From the NCBI RefSeq assembly GCF_026230105.1, contig NC_079477.1:20155001-20219000 (forward strand): a stretch of 64,000 bases of DNA. The letters are read 5' to 3'. This stretch comes from Diorhabda sublineata (taxonomy: Eukaryota > Arthropoda > Insecta > Coleoptera > Chrysomelidae). The translations under genes and the position numbers were made by a program. Within the stretch, counting starts at the first letter, position 1. Each line of letters opens with the position of its first letter. The notes below the pieces were generated by a model, which was not told the origin of the DNA, did no database searches, and worked only from the letters and a program-made list of their open reading frames with translations. Shown here piece by piece: positions 10,386 through 22,495 of the stretch.

Positions 10386-13300
10386 AGAAGAAGTATGTCG
10401 ACTTGTGTCCCTTCACAATATAGTTAAATATAATCAGGTCATTATTTTTTATAAATGGTTCAAGGTGGTGGTTTGCACCGCGACAGAGACCAGACGGTCT
10501 CCGACCTAGACTAGTAGGTGTCAGGTGTGTCCCTCGAAAATCACATTATAAAAAATAACGTCGTTTTCCATTGAAGATGATTAAACAACAGTTCTCTAAT
10601 TCAAAAATATTTGGAAAGCTTTCACAAGTAAGCAAGAGTAAACTGACGAGGTATTATGTTTTCCAAACATTTACAAAACGCTCAAGAGCAATGGCGAAGG
10701 ATAAAATATTTTATATTCTTTCGAAATCCGGGATAATGGACATCGATAACCAAAGTAGAAGGTTATTTCCTCCAAACAAGCCCTTATTAAAAGAGAACGG
10801 CATGTTTTCCATTGAACACTGCTCCAGTAATTTCAGTTAGCGAAGCCAGAATGATATTTAAATTGTATTTTATTCAACCGAAAGTATCTTTGAACATTAT
10901 GATTCAAACAAAAAATTGTTTTTTGTAAACAATGAAGAAGATTATTCTTGAAATCTAGTTGTATATAATTCATAAGTAGCTGCTCTTAGTTTCCTTTTAT
11001 AATAATAATATATCAAAAATCATCGAGCTCTTCATTCTTCAATATAACCTGGATAACTTGATTTTACATTACAATCTGAATTTATAATTTTAAAGAAGAC
11101 AACTACCTCCAGTGACCGACTTCTCACCAATGGAATTTGGGTTTCTGTCACAGCACTGTCACCAATGGAGAACAAAATATTTATCCCGGTCTTCGGTCTC
11201 CGGTCTTGGTTTCTTCTCTGTCGCGGCGCGACCTCCACCTTCAGTGTGAGAATAGAATTTGTACATAATAAAAATTTTTCTATCAATATTTTGAAGTCGC
11301 TTTTATAATTAGTATCAATGAATTTTATAATCATGATGGTCAATATCATAGCATTGATTAATTTTTTTTAACTCAGCCATTCAAAAAGATAATGTAATTC
11401 GTTTTTTAAATTATAAAAATGGAAAAAGGAGGAGTTAGGCATTAAATGAAATACTGATTCTGAAACACACACCTATATTAGAGATATCGGAAAGTAATGT
11501 CGTTTCTGCGCTTGTCGATAATAAATTGTCATTTATCAGCTAATTGTATACTTCTTGTACGATATTAGTCGAGACAAAGACATTTTGACGAATAAAAAAT
11601 TTTAGTCAGTCAAAATCGACACAAAATGTTTATAAATTCGTGAAATATGATAAAGGTACTATGACACTTTATTATGTTCATTGTACCTCTTATTTGATTA
11701 ATTGTTTCTATTACATTTGTTATTATTTATTATCCTATAGAAATAGCCATCGAAATAACGGTTTTCCCTAACAAAATTGCGATAGGAAACAAGTATCGAG
11801 CCCTTTTCAATAAGTATTTGAACTAATGAATTTATTCCAAATTATAAATTCTCTGGGTATAATAGTATAATGATGTCATTTTTGCATAGTAGCATCGTAG
11901 GACCATGGTCCATGTATACTCAGTCTGACAACTCTCAAAAAATTTGTCGACAAATGAACACAGAAATAGTGAAATTTTTACTGATTTCAGATTTAGCTCA
12001 ATATTTTTTGTATGGTACATTTCTACCTTTAAGATAATAAAAAAAATTTCCCCATCCTATTATTTTCTGTCTCTCTGTAGTAAAGTTCGATAGTTGTTAT
12101 GTTATATTCCCCTATTAAAATTAACAATATCCTTAGGTCAGCCAATAAGTTGATAACAAGTGAGAAATTAGTTCTATAGTTGAAAATATTGGCATTATAT
12201 TAAAAATTATGTTGAAATAAGAAAGAACCTCAAAAAGTATTTTTTTGACACATATTTATTATATACTAGCAGCATGCCCAAATAATTACCGTGGTAATAT
12301 TAAATTTATATGTTCCCGCAATTCGTTTTTGTTGTCGTATTTTCGACACCAACAAGTTTCATCTGATCTTCACTGATGGAATTAGGTCAATGCCCTCATT
12401 TTCAGCTTTCTTTTGTTCATTAGTAACCGCCAATTCCTCTAAATTGACACTTCATATAAAAAAGTTTATTTGACACAAAACATTTTGATGTTGTAAACGA
12501 AGGGCATAGAAAAGCATTTTTTTATAAAGTATTTACACGAAATACTCACAAAAATTATACCGGAGCTCCTCTTTGGGCGCCCAAATATTTTATCTTAGTG
12601 AAAGTTGGATTTCTTTTTGGTGTCCGAAGCCATAACATGCGATCTTAAAACATCTTCTAAAAGCTCTTTAGCAAGATATACCTTACAAGGAAGGCAATTT
12701 TCTGTTTACAAAAAGAGTTAAAACAATGTCTATTTTTTACCTTCGTCTAAAATTGTAAAGGAAGTATTGAAGGAAACTGCTCAACAATTACTTAGTATTC
12801 AACTCATTTCATGTTTCGATTTTTTCTAAAACTATACGGAAATGAATATTAATGCTAGGTTCATTATTGGTTTTAAACATGACAAATCAATTAAATTTAT
12901 TTAGAATGGGACATAGCTTAACTGTAAAGTACAAGTTTCCGACCTCAATGTGAAATCAGGATTTATAAATATAAATATTCGCAGTAACATTTCAACCATG
13001 GTGCACGCCTAGTTTCTGTTTGCCTTTGCACGTAAAATTTTGGGCAGCTGGATTGAACATGGCCGTATCAGCTTGACTGACGATGCGCAACAGATATAAT
13101 CGAAAAAGTTCACCAAATTTCCTGAGCGAGAGGTTGAAGAGGCTATCGGCATATAAAAAGAACGCATTTGCCATAGATTGGCTTGCTCACTTTGGACGTC
13201 TTTGTTACTGCTACCCCTACACTAACACTCGTAATTATACAATCTGACGCCCGCTTCGGTAACTAAGTTATCTTCCAAGCATAAACAATCCACAGGAAAT

Positions 13301-13612
13301 GAATCCCATAAAAGGTTCAACAGAAATCAACCAAATCCGTCATTATAAAAATTGTTGATAAAAAAAACTCAACCCAACGAGCGTTTCACTCTCAGAAAGT
13401 AAATTCTTAGCTGATGACCCACGGAATCTTTGTATCTATCTTATATATTATCATTACTTGGATAATAGTGAGAAATGATAATTGAGTGTAATTCATCCAA
13501 AAGAGTGGTTACTCACGAATAGGGATACTATATATAATCTACAACTGCAACTACGAAAATATTAGACGATATATTATTAATATTTATCAACATGATAATA
13601 TCATTATAGTTA
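10386..13612. other. Host intron, no gene recognised; weak inverted GC-rich motif
   Basis: Long intronic stretch. GC-richer segments at about 10465-10515 (GGTGGTGGTTTGCACCGCGA) and 11190-11240 (which on the minus strand reads GGTGGAGGTCGCGCCGCGAC) are related in inverted orientation, followed in both by CAGAGA and GGTCTCCGACC-like or GGAGACCGAAGACC-like sequence. This hints at a transposon about 0.8 kb long, but no termini were defined. Open stretches at 10571-10840 and 12291-12473 match nothing I know. Confidence 0.4.
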
Positions 13613-14430
13613 TACGAGGGCTGCTACTTAAATAGCAGAGATATAGCAGCACTGATGCGAATATGTCAAATCTTACATTGCCATCATAAAATATCACGTT
13701 TTTAATGGTGAACCTACTCAGAACGTATTGCCAGACAAGTGTTATTTAGTTATTTACAGATACTCGAAACATTCAATCTTGGTCAAAAAGTGGAATTGAA
13801 TCGCGAATATTTTCGTTGGAAGAACTTGTATGACTTTCTACGTGGATTGAGCCTAGAGTATTGTGCCGATCAACTCACTTCGACTTTTGGTGATGAAGTG
13901 CCATCATAAGCCACCGTGTTCCGCTGGTTTGCTGATATTGCAAGATCATTGGCTGTCGAAAAGATTTGTTCGCGTTGGATACCGCATAGTTTGAAAATCG
14001 CTCAAAAAAAGCTCGTGTTGATTGATGCAAAGAAATGCTGAAAAAATTAAATCGCACTACTTCAAGGTGACAAACTATGGATTATGCGTATGTACTCGAA
14101 ACTAAACAACAATCGACAGTATGGGTCTTTCAAAATAAGCCAAATCCAACAAAAATTGGTCGCGCACGAAGCACCTTGGAGCAAATGGTTGCTTGTTTTT
14201 TCGGAATAACTGCACATGTCTCAACCGTTTCATTAGAGCGTCGTAGAACGATCAATTCTGAATGGTACACCAGCATTTGTTTGCCAGATGTGTTTGTAAA
14301 GATCAGGGGAACAAATCGCATAAGACGAATCATTCTCCACCACGACAATGCGAGCTCTGACATATCAGACGTTTTTGAACAGTTGAAACATCTAATTGAT
14401 GGGTCATTCGCAGTACAGAGTACTTTTTAA
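13613..14430 (+). mobile_element. Mariner fragment (family B, copy 1)
   Basis: It starts with TACGAGGG after a TA-rich flank, as do the related copies. The coding remnant shows WLSKRFVRVGYRIV, KKSSC, KQQSTVWVFQNKPNPTKIGRA, QMVACFFGITAHVSTVSLERRR, SEWYTSICLPDVF and HHDNASSDIS. This is a mariner transposase of the type usually reading TGDESW ... HHDNASSH ... YSPDLAPND. The block with the first catalytic Asp is lost near 14060, and the sequence stops before the third. No 3' TIR was found. Related copies lie at 20400, 30925 and 62414. Confidence 0.85.
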
Positions 14431-14974
14431 AAAAAAATTATTGGTGTGAAAGTAGCTGACCTTCGTATTGACCTATTTGAAACGCTTGTAGCTTCATATA
14501 ATTTCGCAGTTGGATATTATGATGAATACTTTTTAACATCGAGTAAAAAGTCCATAGTGAGGATAACTTGCACATCGAGTTTAATGCAGAAAAATATACG
14601 AGTAACATATCTTTAGAAAAAGAAGAACTCAAGGTAAAAGTGAATAAAATGGCTCAATGAATGTTTGCAAAAACAATTGTCATAGCTTCACCTACTACAC
14701 AAATAATGCGTTATGATTCAATTTTGACATGATCAATATATTAATATAGTCTTTTAGTAATCCATATATTTTGAAATACACTAAAATATTTTGTCTAGTA
14801 TTTATTTAGGATGACGCTTAAATTATTGGAAACTATTTGGCTGACCAGGTGATATACGAATTGTCTATATTCGTTGTTGTCCTACTAATATGAATATATT
14901 GTTTGTTTATCAGTATCCCGCCCTTGTATAATCTAAATATTTTTCGTACTATTGGACGTACCTGTATGTTACAG

Positions 14975-15062
14975 ACATGAAGTTCCCGTCACTAGCCAAC
15001 CGATCACCATTGTGCACATGGACGAAGACATTGTTGTGGTCAACAAACCTGCCTCTATACCT
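14975..15062 (+). CDS. RPUSD2: RPUSD2-like pseudouridine synthase, alternative exon 2a
   Basis: Bounded by ATGTTACAG (ending 14974) and the donor GTAAGTGG at 15063. The exon is 88 nt: one base completes the Arg codon left open by the exon ending at 5925, then 29 codons follow. It encodes HEVPVTSQP, IVHMDEDIVVVNKPASIP. This matches motif I of the RluA-family pseudouridine synthase domain (acidic turn, hydrophobic strand, then -KP-SIP). The catalytic HRLD motif should be in a later exon. A second exon of the same length, phase and position in the protein lies at 61264. The reading frame is intact with consensus splice sites on both sides. Confidence 0.9.
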
Positions 15063-17317
15063 GTAAGTGGCTTTTAAGACTGCCATCTGTTGGGTATATC
15101 CATAATTTCTAGATAAGACTAAAACTGGACTAGAGAAATTTATATAAAATATGTAGCTTTTTCGGTTTCTCTAAATTATTCATGTTTAATATAAAAATAA
15201 CTCACAGAAATAAAACTAAATTACTATAAATAATACGTCATGAATAAATTCGTATTTCATTTGATTTATTCAAGAACTAATTATAAAAGAGAACTGTAGA
15301 AATACTAATAACTCTAAAAACATGTCAAAACTCTGATATTGGATTTTCTCGTTGATCACAAGTTATCATCAGAGGCCTTTTCATAACTAACTCACTGTTC
15401 AATAAGACGAAGAAGTCTGTTCCTAAAATACAAGGTCCTGTCGTTTTCTGTGGCATTCAGTTTATCGGCTGAGATTAAGCGCTTTCCTTCAACATTTTTA
15501 TCAGTCAACCGATTTAGAACTACTTATACTCAATCGGCACTTGAACTTGGCCAGTACACTTTGTGTGCTTCTCTAGATTTGTAGACCAACGAGGCAGAAT
15601 CACGTCCCACTTGAAGCAGCCCAGGGGGTTTGCAGTTACAAATAGAAGAGTTTTGTTATCACTCAAAAAACCTGTTCGTTCATTTTGTCTAAAAAGTTTC
15701 CGATATAACCAAGTTTCTTCTATTATCATTTTTAATTTTTAACATAATCTCCTTTTGAGTGTGAGAAGTACTTTGTACTAATGGATAAGCACTTTTTTCT
15801 CGAATGCAATCGCTTTTGTTGTCATTCGGACCAGTCCTTGTGACGATTTGATCACTTGAAACAGCTGTACATCTTAATTTTCTTGCTAATATAAGCGCCA
15901 CGATAGAAAAACCAAATAGACTTCTTCAGAAAACTGAAACAAGCGCTACCGAGCCATTTGCAACTATTGCTAGAAAAGAATCAGTTTTTGCCACTATTTA
16001 GATGATCATTTTTACCTCAGCGACGATAAGGAAAATATCTTTCATAACAAGGTATATCTCTTTTGAAATTCTTATAGAAGCTGCCACTACATAAGGCACT
16101 GAGAAGAAAATCTCCGTAGATCATCTATTCGATATTCTATCATAAAACCAGTTTTTTCTGAAGGTAGCAAGCGCTCGACTTTGGCAGTTGATTGACAGGA
16201 ATTGTGGTCAGATTTTCGCTAGCGCCAGAGAATCGGATGTGGATGCATTAAAAACCGGTGTCATGCGTATCCTCTTTCTTAAGTCTATGTCGAGTATGGA
16301 GTTTAAATGTCTAATTTGTCTAATTATCAAGATAAAGAATAACTCTTATTTTATTTGCGGAGGTGTATTGTGTCTAATAATTTTTTCAGTGTCATACTAA
16401 TCTTCAAAACGACTCAACTATACGATTGCGAAACAAGAACTGAGCATCCAAAATGGCTGGAGTTTCAGTGACAATCTCTCAACGAATGTACAAAAATATT
16501 TCCCCCATTTACATTGATGAGTGCTGATATATTAGTAGAAGTCGATAACTTTTTAGACAGTACTCGTACACTGTCTATCGTGCATTTCGTCTTCAAAGAC
16601 CGAAGCTAATGAATTAGTCATCGAAATGCGAAAGCAGACTGCATAATTATGAGTGTTGGTATGTTTGTAAACAGTTCAATCAATACTAATTTCTATTTCT
16701 TGATTTTAAATTCCAATGGCGCTCTATATTGACTTCAAATATACCAAATAAAAACTTATCTATATCCAACAAAATTAAATGTTGTTAAATAATGTTATAA
16801 TAGGACTAGTGTAATTGTTCTATGCGGGGAGTTTTTAAACACAGGCTATTTCGCATTTTGCGATTTTGGTACTTTTCTACTATGAATTGTGAACTTCTGT
16901 AATAAATTTCGCATACTTGTTTGTTTGGAACAGTAGATACTATAACTTCGATATGAAGACGCAGCTAAATAACGAAAGATTCTTTATTTTCCCAACAAGT
17001 CATTTGATATCAAAATCTTGGAGTCTGTCTATATCCACCATACTTTATCGGACTTAGATAATGTGCCCCTATATTTAAATGGAACTTTATAATAAAATTT
17101 TAACTATTAATCAAGTACGAGTAACATGAATTTTCTCTTACATTCTCTCTCTTGATGACAATACTTGATTGAATGAAAAAATTGGTGAAATGTTTAATAA
17201 CATCACTGGAAATATACTAATGTTTCATTTTGAATTTCATCATTCAAGGATAGTATTATTAATTAAATTAAATTGATTTTTAAAATTTCATAACGATTTC
17301 TTAAATAAGTCATTAGC
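15063..17317. other. Host intron, no gene recognised
   Basis: Start of the 46-kb intron separating the two alternative exons. Short open stretches at 15520-15901 (minus) and 16188-16400 (plus) have no recognisable motif. Nothing with repeat structure was identified by eye. Confidence 0.45.
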
Positions 17318-17526
17318 GTTGATAGCTCAACGGGTCGCAATGTTGCTCGAAACCCTGTGATTGGCAGATCGAATCTCATTACAGACATGAGAAATAAGTA
17401 ATTTTTTCTTAAAAACACTTGGTACAATTGGTCTGGGAATCCGTAATTCGGTAAAGTTAAAATTTGTTATCGTGCGGCTGTGCACGTACTATGTGATGAA
17501 GCTTAAAATACTCGTATAAAAAAATA
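17318..17526 (+). repeat. Possible tRNA-derived SINE
   Basis: TAGCTCAACGGG at 17323-17334 matches a pol III A box, and AGATCGAATCT at 17366-17376 is 8/11 like a B box. They are 31 bases apart, as in tRNA-headed SINEs. A body follows that ends in CTCGTATAAAAAAA at about 17526. The head does not fold into a convincing tRNA by eye, and no second copy was seen in the window, so this is tentative. Confidence 0.35.
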
Positions 17527-17815
17527 GTTGTAATTTACTAAGTGAAATATATTTCAAGATATTTTCAATTAAGTCACTACGCCAAACCCGGTAACATATA
17601 ACATAAATAAAAATCGACCCATTATCTTAGGATTTTGTGAAAATTAAATTCCAAAATAATGAACATCCGTATGTAGTAAAGTTATATTGATTGAAATTTT
17701 TAAATATAAAACGGTTATGGAGATCGCAAATATAGTTCTATCTCTCTAATAGTTCGGGAGCCCGCAACAGAAATACAGGATCAAGTTCCTGCAAGAGATA
17801 ATTAGTAAAATGCAT

Positions 17816-18321
17816 TAGAGAGTTGTATAATACAGCCTCTTAAACGTCAGCTGCGGCTCGGTGGATGGGATAAGCGGCAGTAGCCTCCCTCGCACGACAA
17901 AAAAAAATAAATTTCTTCCCAGCTTTAAATTTGTGAAATTGTCATTATCCTAATATCTCAAAAAAACAATCCACTAACTATACTATAGTGTTTTATACGT
18001 CAGCTGGCCAGTTGTATTATACGTCAGCCAACATGAAAAAAAATTAATTTCAGTGATTTCCTCGAAAATAAAAATTTTATTGATAATAGCTTATATGTAA
18101 CTGTGAGTAAATATCAGCTGGCTATATCTCGGCGGAAAAACCGTCAGCTGATATTTCGAAAGTTATCATGTAGGAGTTAAGCGGAAGCACCTATTGCCTA
18201 TGTAAATGCATCAGCTGACCAGGTTTCCCTCAACTTACTGCTAGCTGATTTTTTTTATTTTTCACAGCAGTATATTAACAATCAGATTACAAATTTTCAG
18301 CGAGAGGAAATGACCTATCTT
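17816..18321. repeat. Left long terminal inverted repeat
   Basis: This arm pairs with 19214-19709. Shared landmarks are GGTTTCCCTC, CTTCCGCTTAACTCCTA (as complement), CGTATAATACA and TTGTCGTGCG. CAGCTG occurs at about 17851, 18000, 18117, 18150 and 18213. Confidence 0.88.
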
Positions 18322-18522
18322 AAATTATTCGGCATCACGCTCCAATATGAATGTGTTATGATAAAAATGAATATTCCGTATCAATATTTTTAAATGGAAT
18401 ATGTATATTATCAAGTAATTTTGGAAATATCTAAATAACTAATTAATTATTTAACAATCTATTAGATAAATAATATTTATTATGAAAAATAATTAAAAAT
18501 CACATCAAGCATAACACTGTAT

Positions 18523-18834
18523 TTAATTTTCATTCTCGCCTAAACTCGGGTCGCTCTCATCCCTGTCTGATTCATCAACAGAATAGCTGTCAGAGCTGCC
18601 TGCCGTTATATTTTCGTCATTGTCATCTGTAAAAAGCTCAAAAAAACATTAGGATGCATTTGTAGTATAATATAATTAATATGACAAAGAAAATCACCTT
18701 CATCTGGCTGGATTGTAATCTCTTCAATCGATCGAATTTACTCCCAAAAAACCATGTCATCTCAAATTTACTATAGATTCCTTGCCAGCCACAATCTTCA
18801 GGTTTATTACAAGTCGGAATCCTCATGTAGACCA
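18523..18834 (-). CDS. Unrecognised protein fragment inside the long-TIR transposon (two exons)
   Basis: Minus-strand exon 18834-18698 starts after a TTTCAG acceptor and reads VYMRIPTCNKPEDCGWQG, then FEMTWFFGSKFDRLKRL, ending ...SSQMK. A GTGATT donor follows and a 61-nt intron (18697-18637) ends in TTTGAG. The next exon, 18636-18523, continues in frame as LFTDDNDENITAGSSDSYSV followed by a strongly acidic DESDRDESDPS tail and a stop. The Cys/Trp block (TCNKPEDCGW) could be part of a zinc-binding module. I do not recognise the protein. More upstream exon material may lie at 19140-18890. The splice model is an inference from frame and consensus. Confidence 0.4.
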
Positions 18835-19213
18835 CTGAAATTTGTTTTTTTATGTAGGAAGTATCGCTACTTTTATCATTTTTCGAATAATCAGTATTGT
18901 ACCGTACTTAATAAGATTGTTTTTACTGAATGATTTGTCATTTTGCAAAAAACGCAAAAATGCGTTTTTATTGATTTTAGACGGTTAATATTATAATGTG
19001 TGTTAAATACTCTCTTCGAGTGACTACGTTTGCTCCTGTATTCTAGACGCCTTTTATTCTCCCTCTTTTCTATTTTCCCACCAAATCTTATACAATGCTC
19101 TAAACAAAAGGGCCTCAGTATCCCAATCATGCGTACAACTTACCCCCTCCAAGTGTTCCTTATTACTCTCTATGCATGTGTTGTTTGAATGTTTAGAAAT
19201 AACGATAATAATT

Positions 19214-19709
19214 GAAGACAGGTCGTTTCCTCCCAGCTGAAAATTTATAAGCTAATTGTTAATATGATGCTGTGATAAATAAAAAAAATCAGCTAGCAGT
19301 AAGTCGAGGGAAACCTGGTTAGCATATGCATTTACATAGGCAATATATGCTTCCGCTTAACTCCTACGTAATAACTTTCAAAGTATCAGCTGACAGTTTT
19401 TCCACAGAGATATAGGCAACTGATTTCAAATAATCTTTCATCACTAAAATTTTTATTTGAGAGGAAATCACTGAAAGTATATTTTTTTCATGTTCGAGGT
19501 GCCAGCTGACGTATAATACACTATGGTATAGTCAGCTGATTGTTTTGTTTCTTCGAGATATTGGGATAGTTACAATTTCACAAATTTTAAGCTGGGAGAA
19601 AATGAAAATGAATTTCTTTTTTTTTGTCGTGCGTGGGAGACTACTGCCGCTAATCCCACCCACCTCAGCTACAGCTGACGTTCACTAAGCTTTATTACAC
19701 AACTCTCTG
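19214..19709. repeat. Right long terminal inverted repeat
   Basis: Partner of 17816-18321, diverged by scattered substitutions and small indels. CAGCTG occurs at about 19237, 19387, 19503, 19532 and 19672. Confidence 0.88.
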
Positions 19710-19715
19710 ATGCAT

Positions 19716-20399
19716 CTCATCAATTACAAATTTTCACCTTAACTATAGATGTGTTTCGCATTGCACTGGTCACCGTACACATGCACCTCAACAGTTTTCA
19801 ACCTATGACTATGCGCCCTCAGAAAATAATGATTTATGTGCTTTAAGTACGGGACTTCACAGTTATTAAAGTTGCAATAGGTAATGATTAGTAACAAAGT
19901 TAGAATTTGCCGTTAGCGGCATGGGATTCGTATCCCATTCACCAGGTTAAGGACTTGATTATTTATTACAATCTTTTCTATAGAATAAGAACATTCCTTA
20001 AATTCTGGAAAAAGCTTATAGGAAAAGCAATGGGGCGACAAAACAGTCCTATTTCCGTAATCTTCTTTGTCATTATATTGTTATAACTTATAACGAAAAA
20101 ATTAGAGATAGACTTACTGTTGTCATCGTGACGGAATGAAAAAGTTGCGTGGCGTAAACGAGTAAGTCTATGGATAGAGTTACGTTAACAATGGAACTTG
20201 CATAAGCAGTTGACATAAAAATATCTAAACCGATTTAAGCAAAACTTTATTTTAAGTTGTTAAAACGAACAAACGAATATAATCACAATACATATTTGGT
20301 TACTGTATCCACTGAGACTGAACTTTGTATATAAAAAAAGTATATTATTCATTTAACAATATATACAATAGTTGCGACTGGAGTTCTTAGATAAACATA
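19716..20399. other. No gene recognised
   Basis: Intronic. A GGATTCGTATCC stretch near 19925 resembles a pol III B box, but no A box is at the right distance. Confidence 0.4.
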
Positions 20400-20645
20400 T
20401 AAAAACAAAGCTTTACAATCGCATATGGCTTTGTTATGTTCCATTCACCATTAAGATCAATATACTTTTGCATGCGAAGGAACCAATTTTTCCATCCCAT
20501 TGATGTACCTCCAAAACATGTGATTTGAGTGCATCAACGTTGCCCACAATTTATTTTATATCTGCTAGAATAAGAAGAAATCATTGGGTGTTTGAACTGA
20601 TGTGTGAGAGCTCGCATTGTAGTGGTGGAGAAGGATTAATCCTTC
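20400..20645 (-). mobile_element. Mariner fragment (family B, copy 2), C-terminal part
   Basis: The minus strand reads LHHYNASSHTSVQT and NDFFLF, then (other frame) VDALKSHVLEV and a closing I-LMVNGE-like stretch. These are the mariner C-terminal blocks: the second Asp position (normally HHDN, here HHYN) and the sequence before the stop. The PPYSPDLA block has been deleted and the catalytic Asp changed to Tyr. Confidence 0.7.
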
Positions 20646-20693
20646 TGATTGCTTTACTTCCAACTTGCTTTTAATGAAAGAGTAATACACACA

Positions 20694-20915
20694 AATTTTT
20701 TGGTCAGCAAGGTCACCAGATTTATCCCCCTTAGATTATTCCTTTTGGGGTTATTTGAAAGAGAATTTATACAAACAAGAGCCGTTTACAAGCGTCCAAC
20801 ATTTGGAGAAGTTTATAATGGGAACCATTCAGACAATAACTCCTAACATGATTAGCATTTTTTAAGAGAGTTTTGTCGCAGAAAGGAAACGTGTAATGAA
20901 AGAATAGGGTACGTT
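20694..20915 (+). pseudogene. Tc1/mariner superfamily transposase C-terminus
   Basis: One frame reads IFWSARSPDLSPLDYSFWGY, then LKENLYKQEPFTSVQHLEKF and ITPNMISIF before a stop. W-ARSPDLSPLD-FWGYLK is the third-Asp block of DD41D-like transposases. The upstream catalytic region is missing. It abuts a mariner fragment on the opposite strand. Confidence 0.8.
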
Positions 20916-20929
20916 GAGGCAATTGTGAT

Positions 20930-22029
20930 TTGATAAAAGAAAAGCTATTATGATTTTTTCATGTAGTGTAGTAGAATCGATATCTGTATTTCATAACTAT
21001 TGTTCTCCGACGTCTTCTGGCTCGTAAGCTATTATTTTTTATTAGTGAATCCTGATTTCTCCGCATATGTCATGATACATCGAATTACGTCCAACCTGTA
21101 TGCTATTGTACCATTTTCTAAATGTCAGGAACTAGTTTTTCTTTAAATGAGTTACACAAGTTTGAAATTTCTCCTTAACGCCAGATCAGCTCTTTTTCTC
21201 AAACCGTCGATTATATTGAGAGTTTTGTATTATTGCTAACCGGCTGGAGCATTTTATTTGCTGTATTGTTAATTTTGCTGCATACACCAGAAAGGTGGCG
21301 GAAGACCCACGGAAGCTACGTTTAGTGTAATTATTCATTTATGCTCCCATATTTCCAACTCTCAATAAGGTGCACGTGCAGTGTTGCTAATTCAACAAAA
21401 ATGAAGGAGTTGTCGCATTAATTGGACGAAGGTCAGCATACTTCTTGCATATTTCCCAAAAAATCCCAGTCACAGTAAATTTTCCAATTCGGTTAGTTAA
21501 TTAGGAGTGCTGTTTAAAGGTTTTGAATGCCTTCCTTTCTCAAATAGTGCATTTTGTTATTACGACAAGGACTATTATGCACATGATCAATGCTACCTTA
21601 AAAAATTCTTTGATGTAGCGCAAAATTCAATAATTTCTATGTAATATGTATTTGTTCCGAGGTATACATCGACTAGAACTTTTGTGATGTATTTATTTAT
21701 TTCTTGGGGAGTAAATGTTTCGGTTGATAACTGACACCTTTTCATATGAGAAAAGCACACGGTTTCGAATATTCTCCTACTCGTGAATTTGACACAGATT
21801 TATAGTGTTTATTTGTTAAATAGGCTTAGAAAACATTTCCAGAAAAAGTTACTTCATTCATATTTTTCCATTTCATGAAAGCCGTATATGTTTGATTGTA
21901 ATGTTTCCTTGATTTTCCGGGTAATAAATTGATGTTGAAATTATACGAAATTATAATTTTCTTTAAATTTTTACTTCTTATGCCGCTTTGTATGTTTTCT
22001 TGATAAGACGTTTTGATTTAAGGGCTCTT
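20930..22029. other. No gene recognised
   Basis: Intronic DNA. A stretch at 21400-21480 weakly recalls a Tc1 helix-turn-helix (KELSH-LDEGQ) but is too short to call. Confidence 0.4.
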
Positions 22030-22495
22030 TTGATAGAAAATTGGTTTAAAAAAAAGGTGACAACTGACGCTTCGATCTAACTCTGTCTTTATCAAAATAT
22101 GACTTGACATTGACAATTTTTCAAATATTGTCATGTCTGTCCTATGTAAACACCATCACAATCGTTACAAGGTTCTGGATATATAATATTATGTATCAAG
22201 TACCTTATACTACAAAAAGACAACTTATAATTTAGAAAATAGATTAAAATTTCATCAATAGGATAAAAAAAGAAAAACTGTATTGACAAACCGTGAAATA
22301 TCTAAAAATCATACAATTATCAAAATTCATAAATTCGATTCAAGAAAAAGAGAATTTTTAGAAAGGGTACACATACATAGGAACGAGAAAGTTGTCAATT
22401 ATAAAAACGACTTAAACAATTTGAGAAAAATGTATAGTTGTTTTATGAATTTTAATGAAACTACGATTAATTTAATTAATGGCTGCTGGTAGCTA
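22030..22495 (+). mobile_element. Penelope-like element fragment (GIY-YIG tail)
   Basis: A terminal core in reverse orientation (complement 22066-22097; GATAAAGAC..TCGAAGCGTC) precedes a + strand coding tail. The tail reads MTNREISKNHTIIKIHKF, then REFLERVHIHRNEKVVNYKN and LNNLRKMYSCF. It corresponds to the C-terminal end of the PLE at 8045-9210. As at 7141-8045, the terminal repeat is inverted relative to the coding part. Confidence 0.75.

Larger units (their letters stand above)
17816..19709 (-). mobile_element. DNA transposon with ~500-bp TIRs rich in CAGCTG
   Basis: The ends TAGAGAGTTGTATAATA (17816) and, reversed, CAGAGAGTTGTGTAATA (19709) are flanked by ATGCAT on both sides (17810-17815 and 19710-19715), a likely 6-bp target duplication. 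The inverted arms run to about 18321 and from about 19214, leaving 0.9 kb between. Each arm has about five CAGCTG palindromes, usually as TCAGCTGA or GTCAGCTG. The middle holds a minus-strand, apparently spliced reading frame. No known transposase motif was recognised, so the superfamily is undetermined; foldback-like elements or a hAT- or P-like group are possibilities. Confidence 0.8.

Noticed and set aside
11032..11349. 105-codon minus-strand open frame
   Set aside because: No recognisable motif; it spans a GC-rich repeat-like patch and looks like chance.
12992..13174. Possible coding relic near 13000-13200
   Set aside because: Both strands give short frames without known motifs; the GC-richer composition alone is not enough.
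19906..19960. tRNA-like stretch with a B-box-like GGATTCGTATCC
   Set aside because: No A box at suitable distance and no cloverleaf; not called as a tRNA or SINE.
21395..21490. Weak resemblance to a Tc1 helix-turn-helix
   Set aside because: Too short and degenerate, with no TIR or catalytic block nearby.
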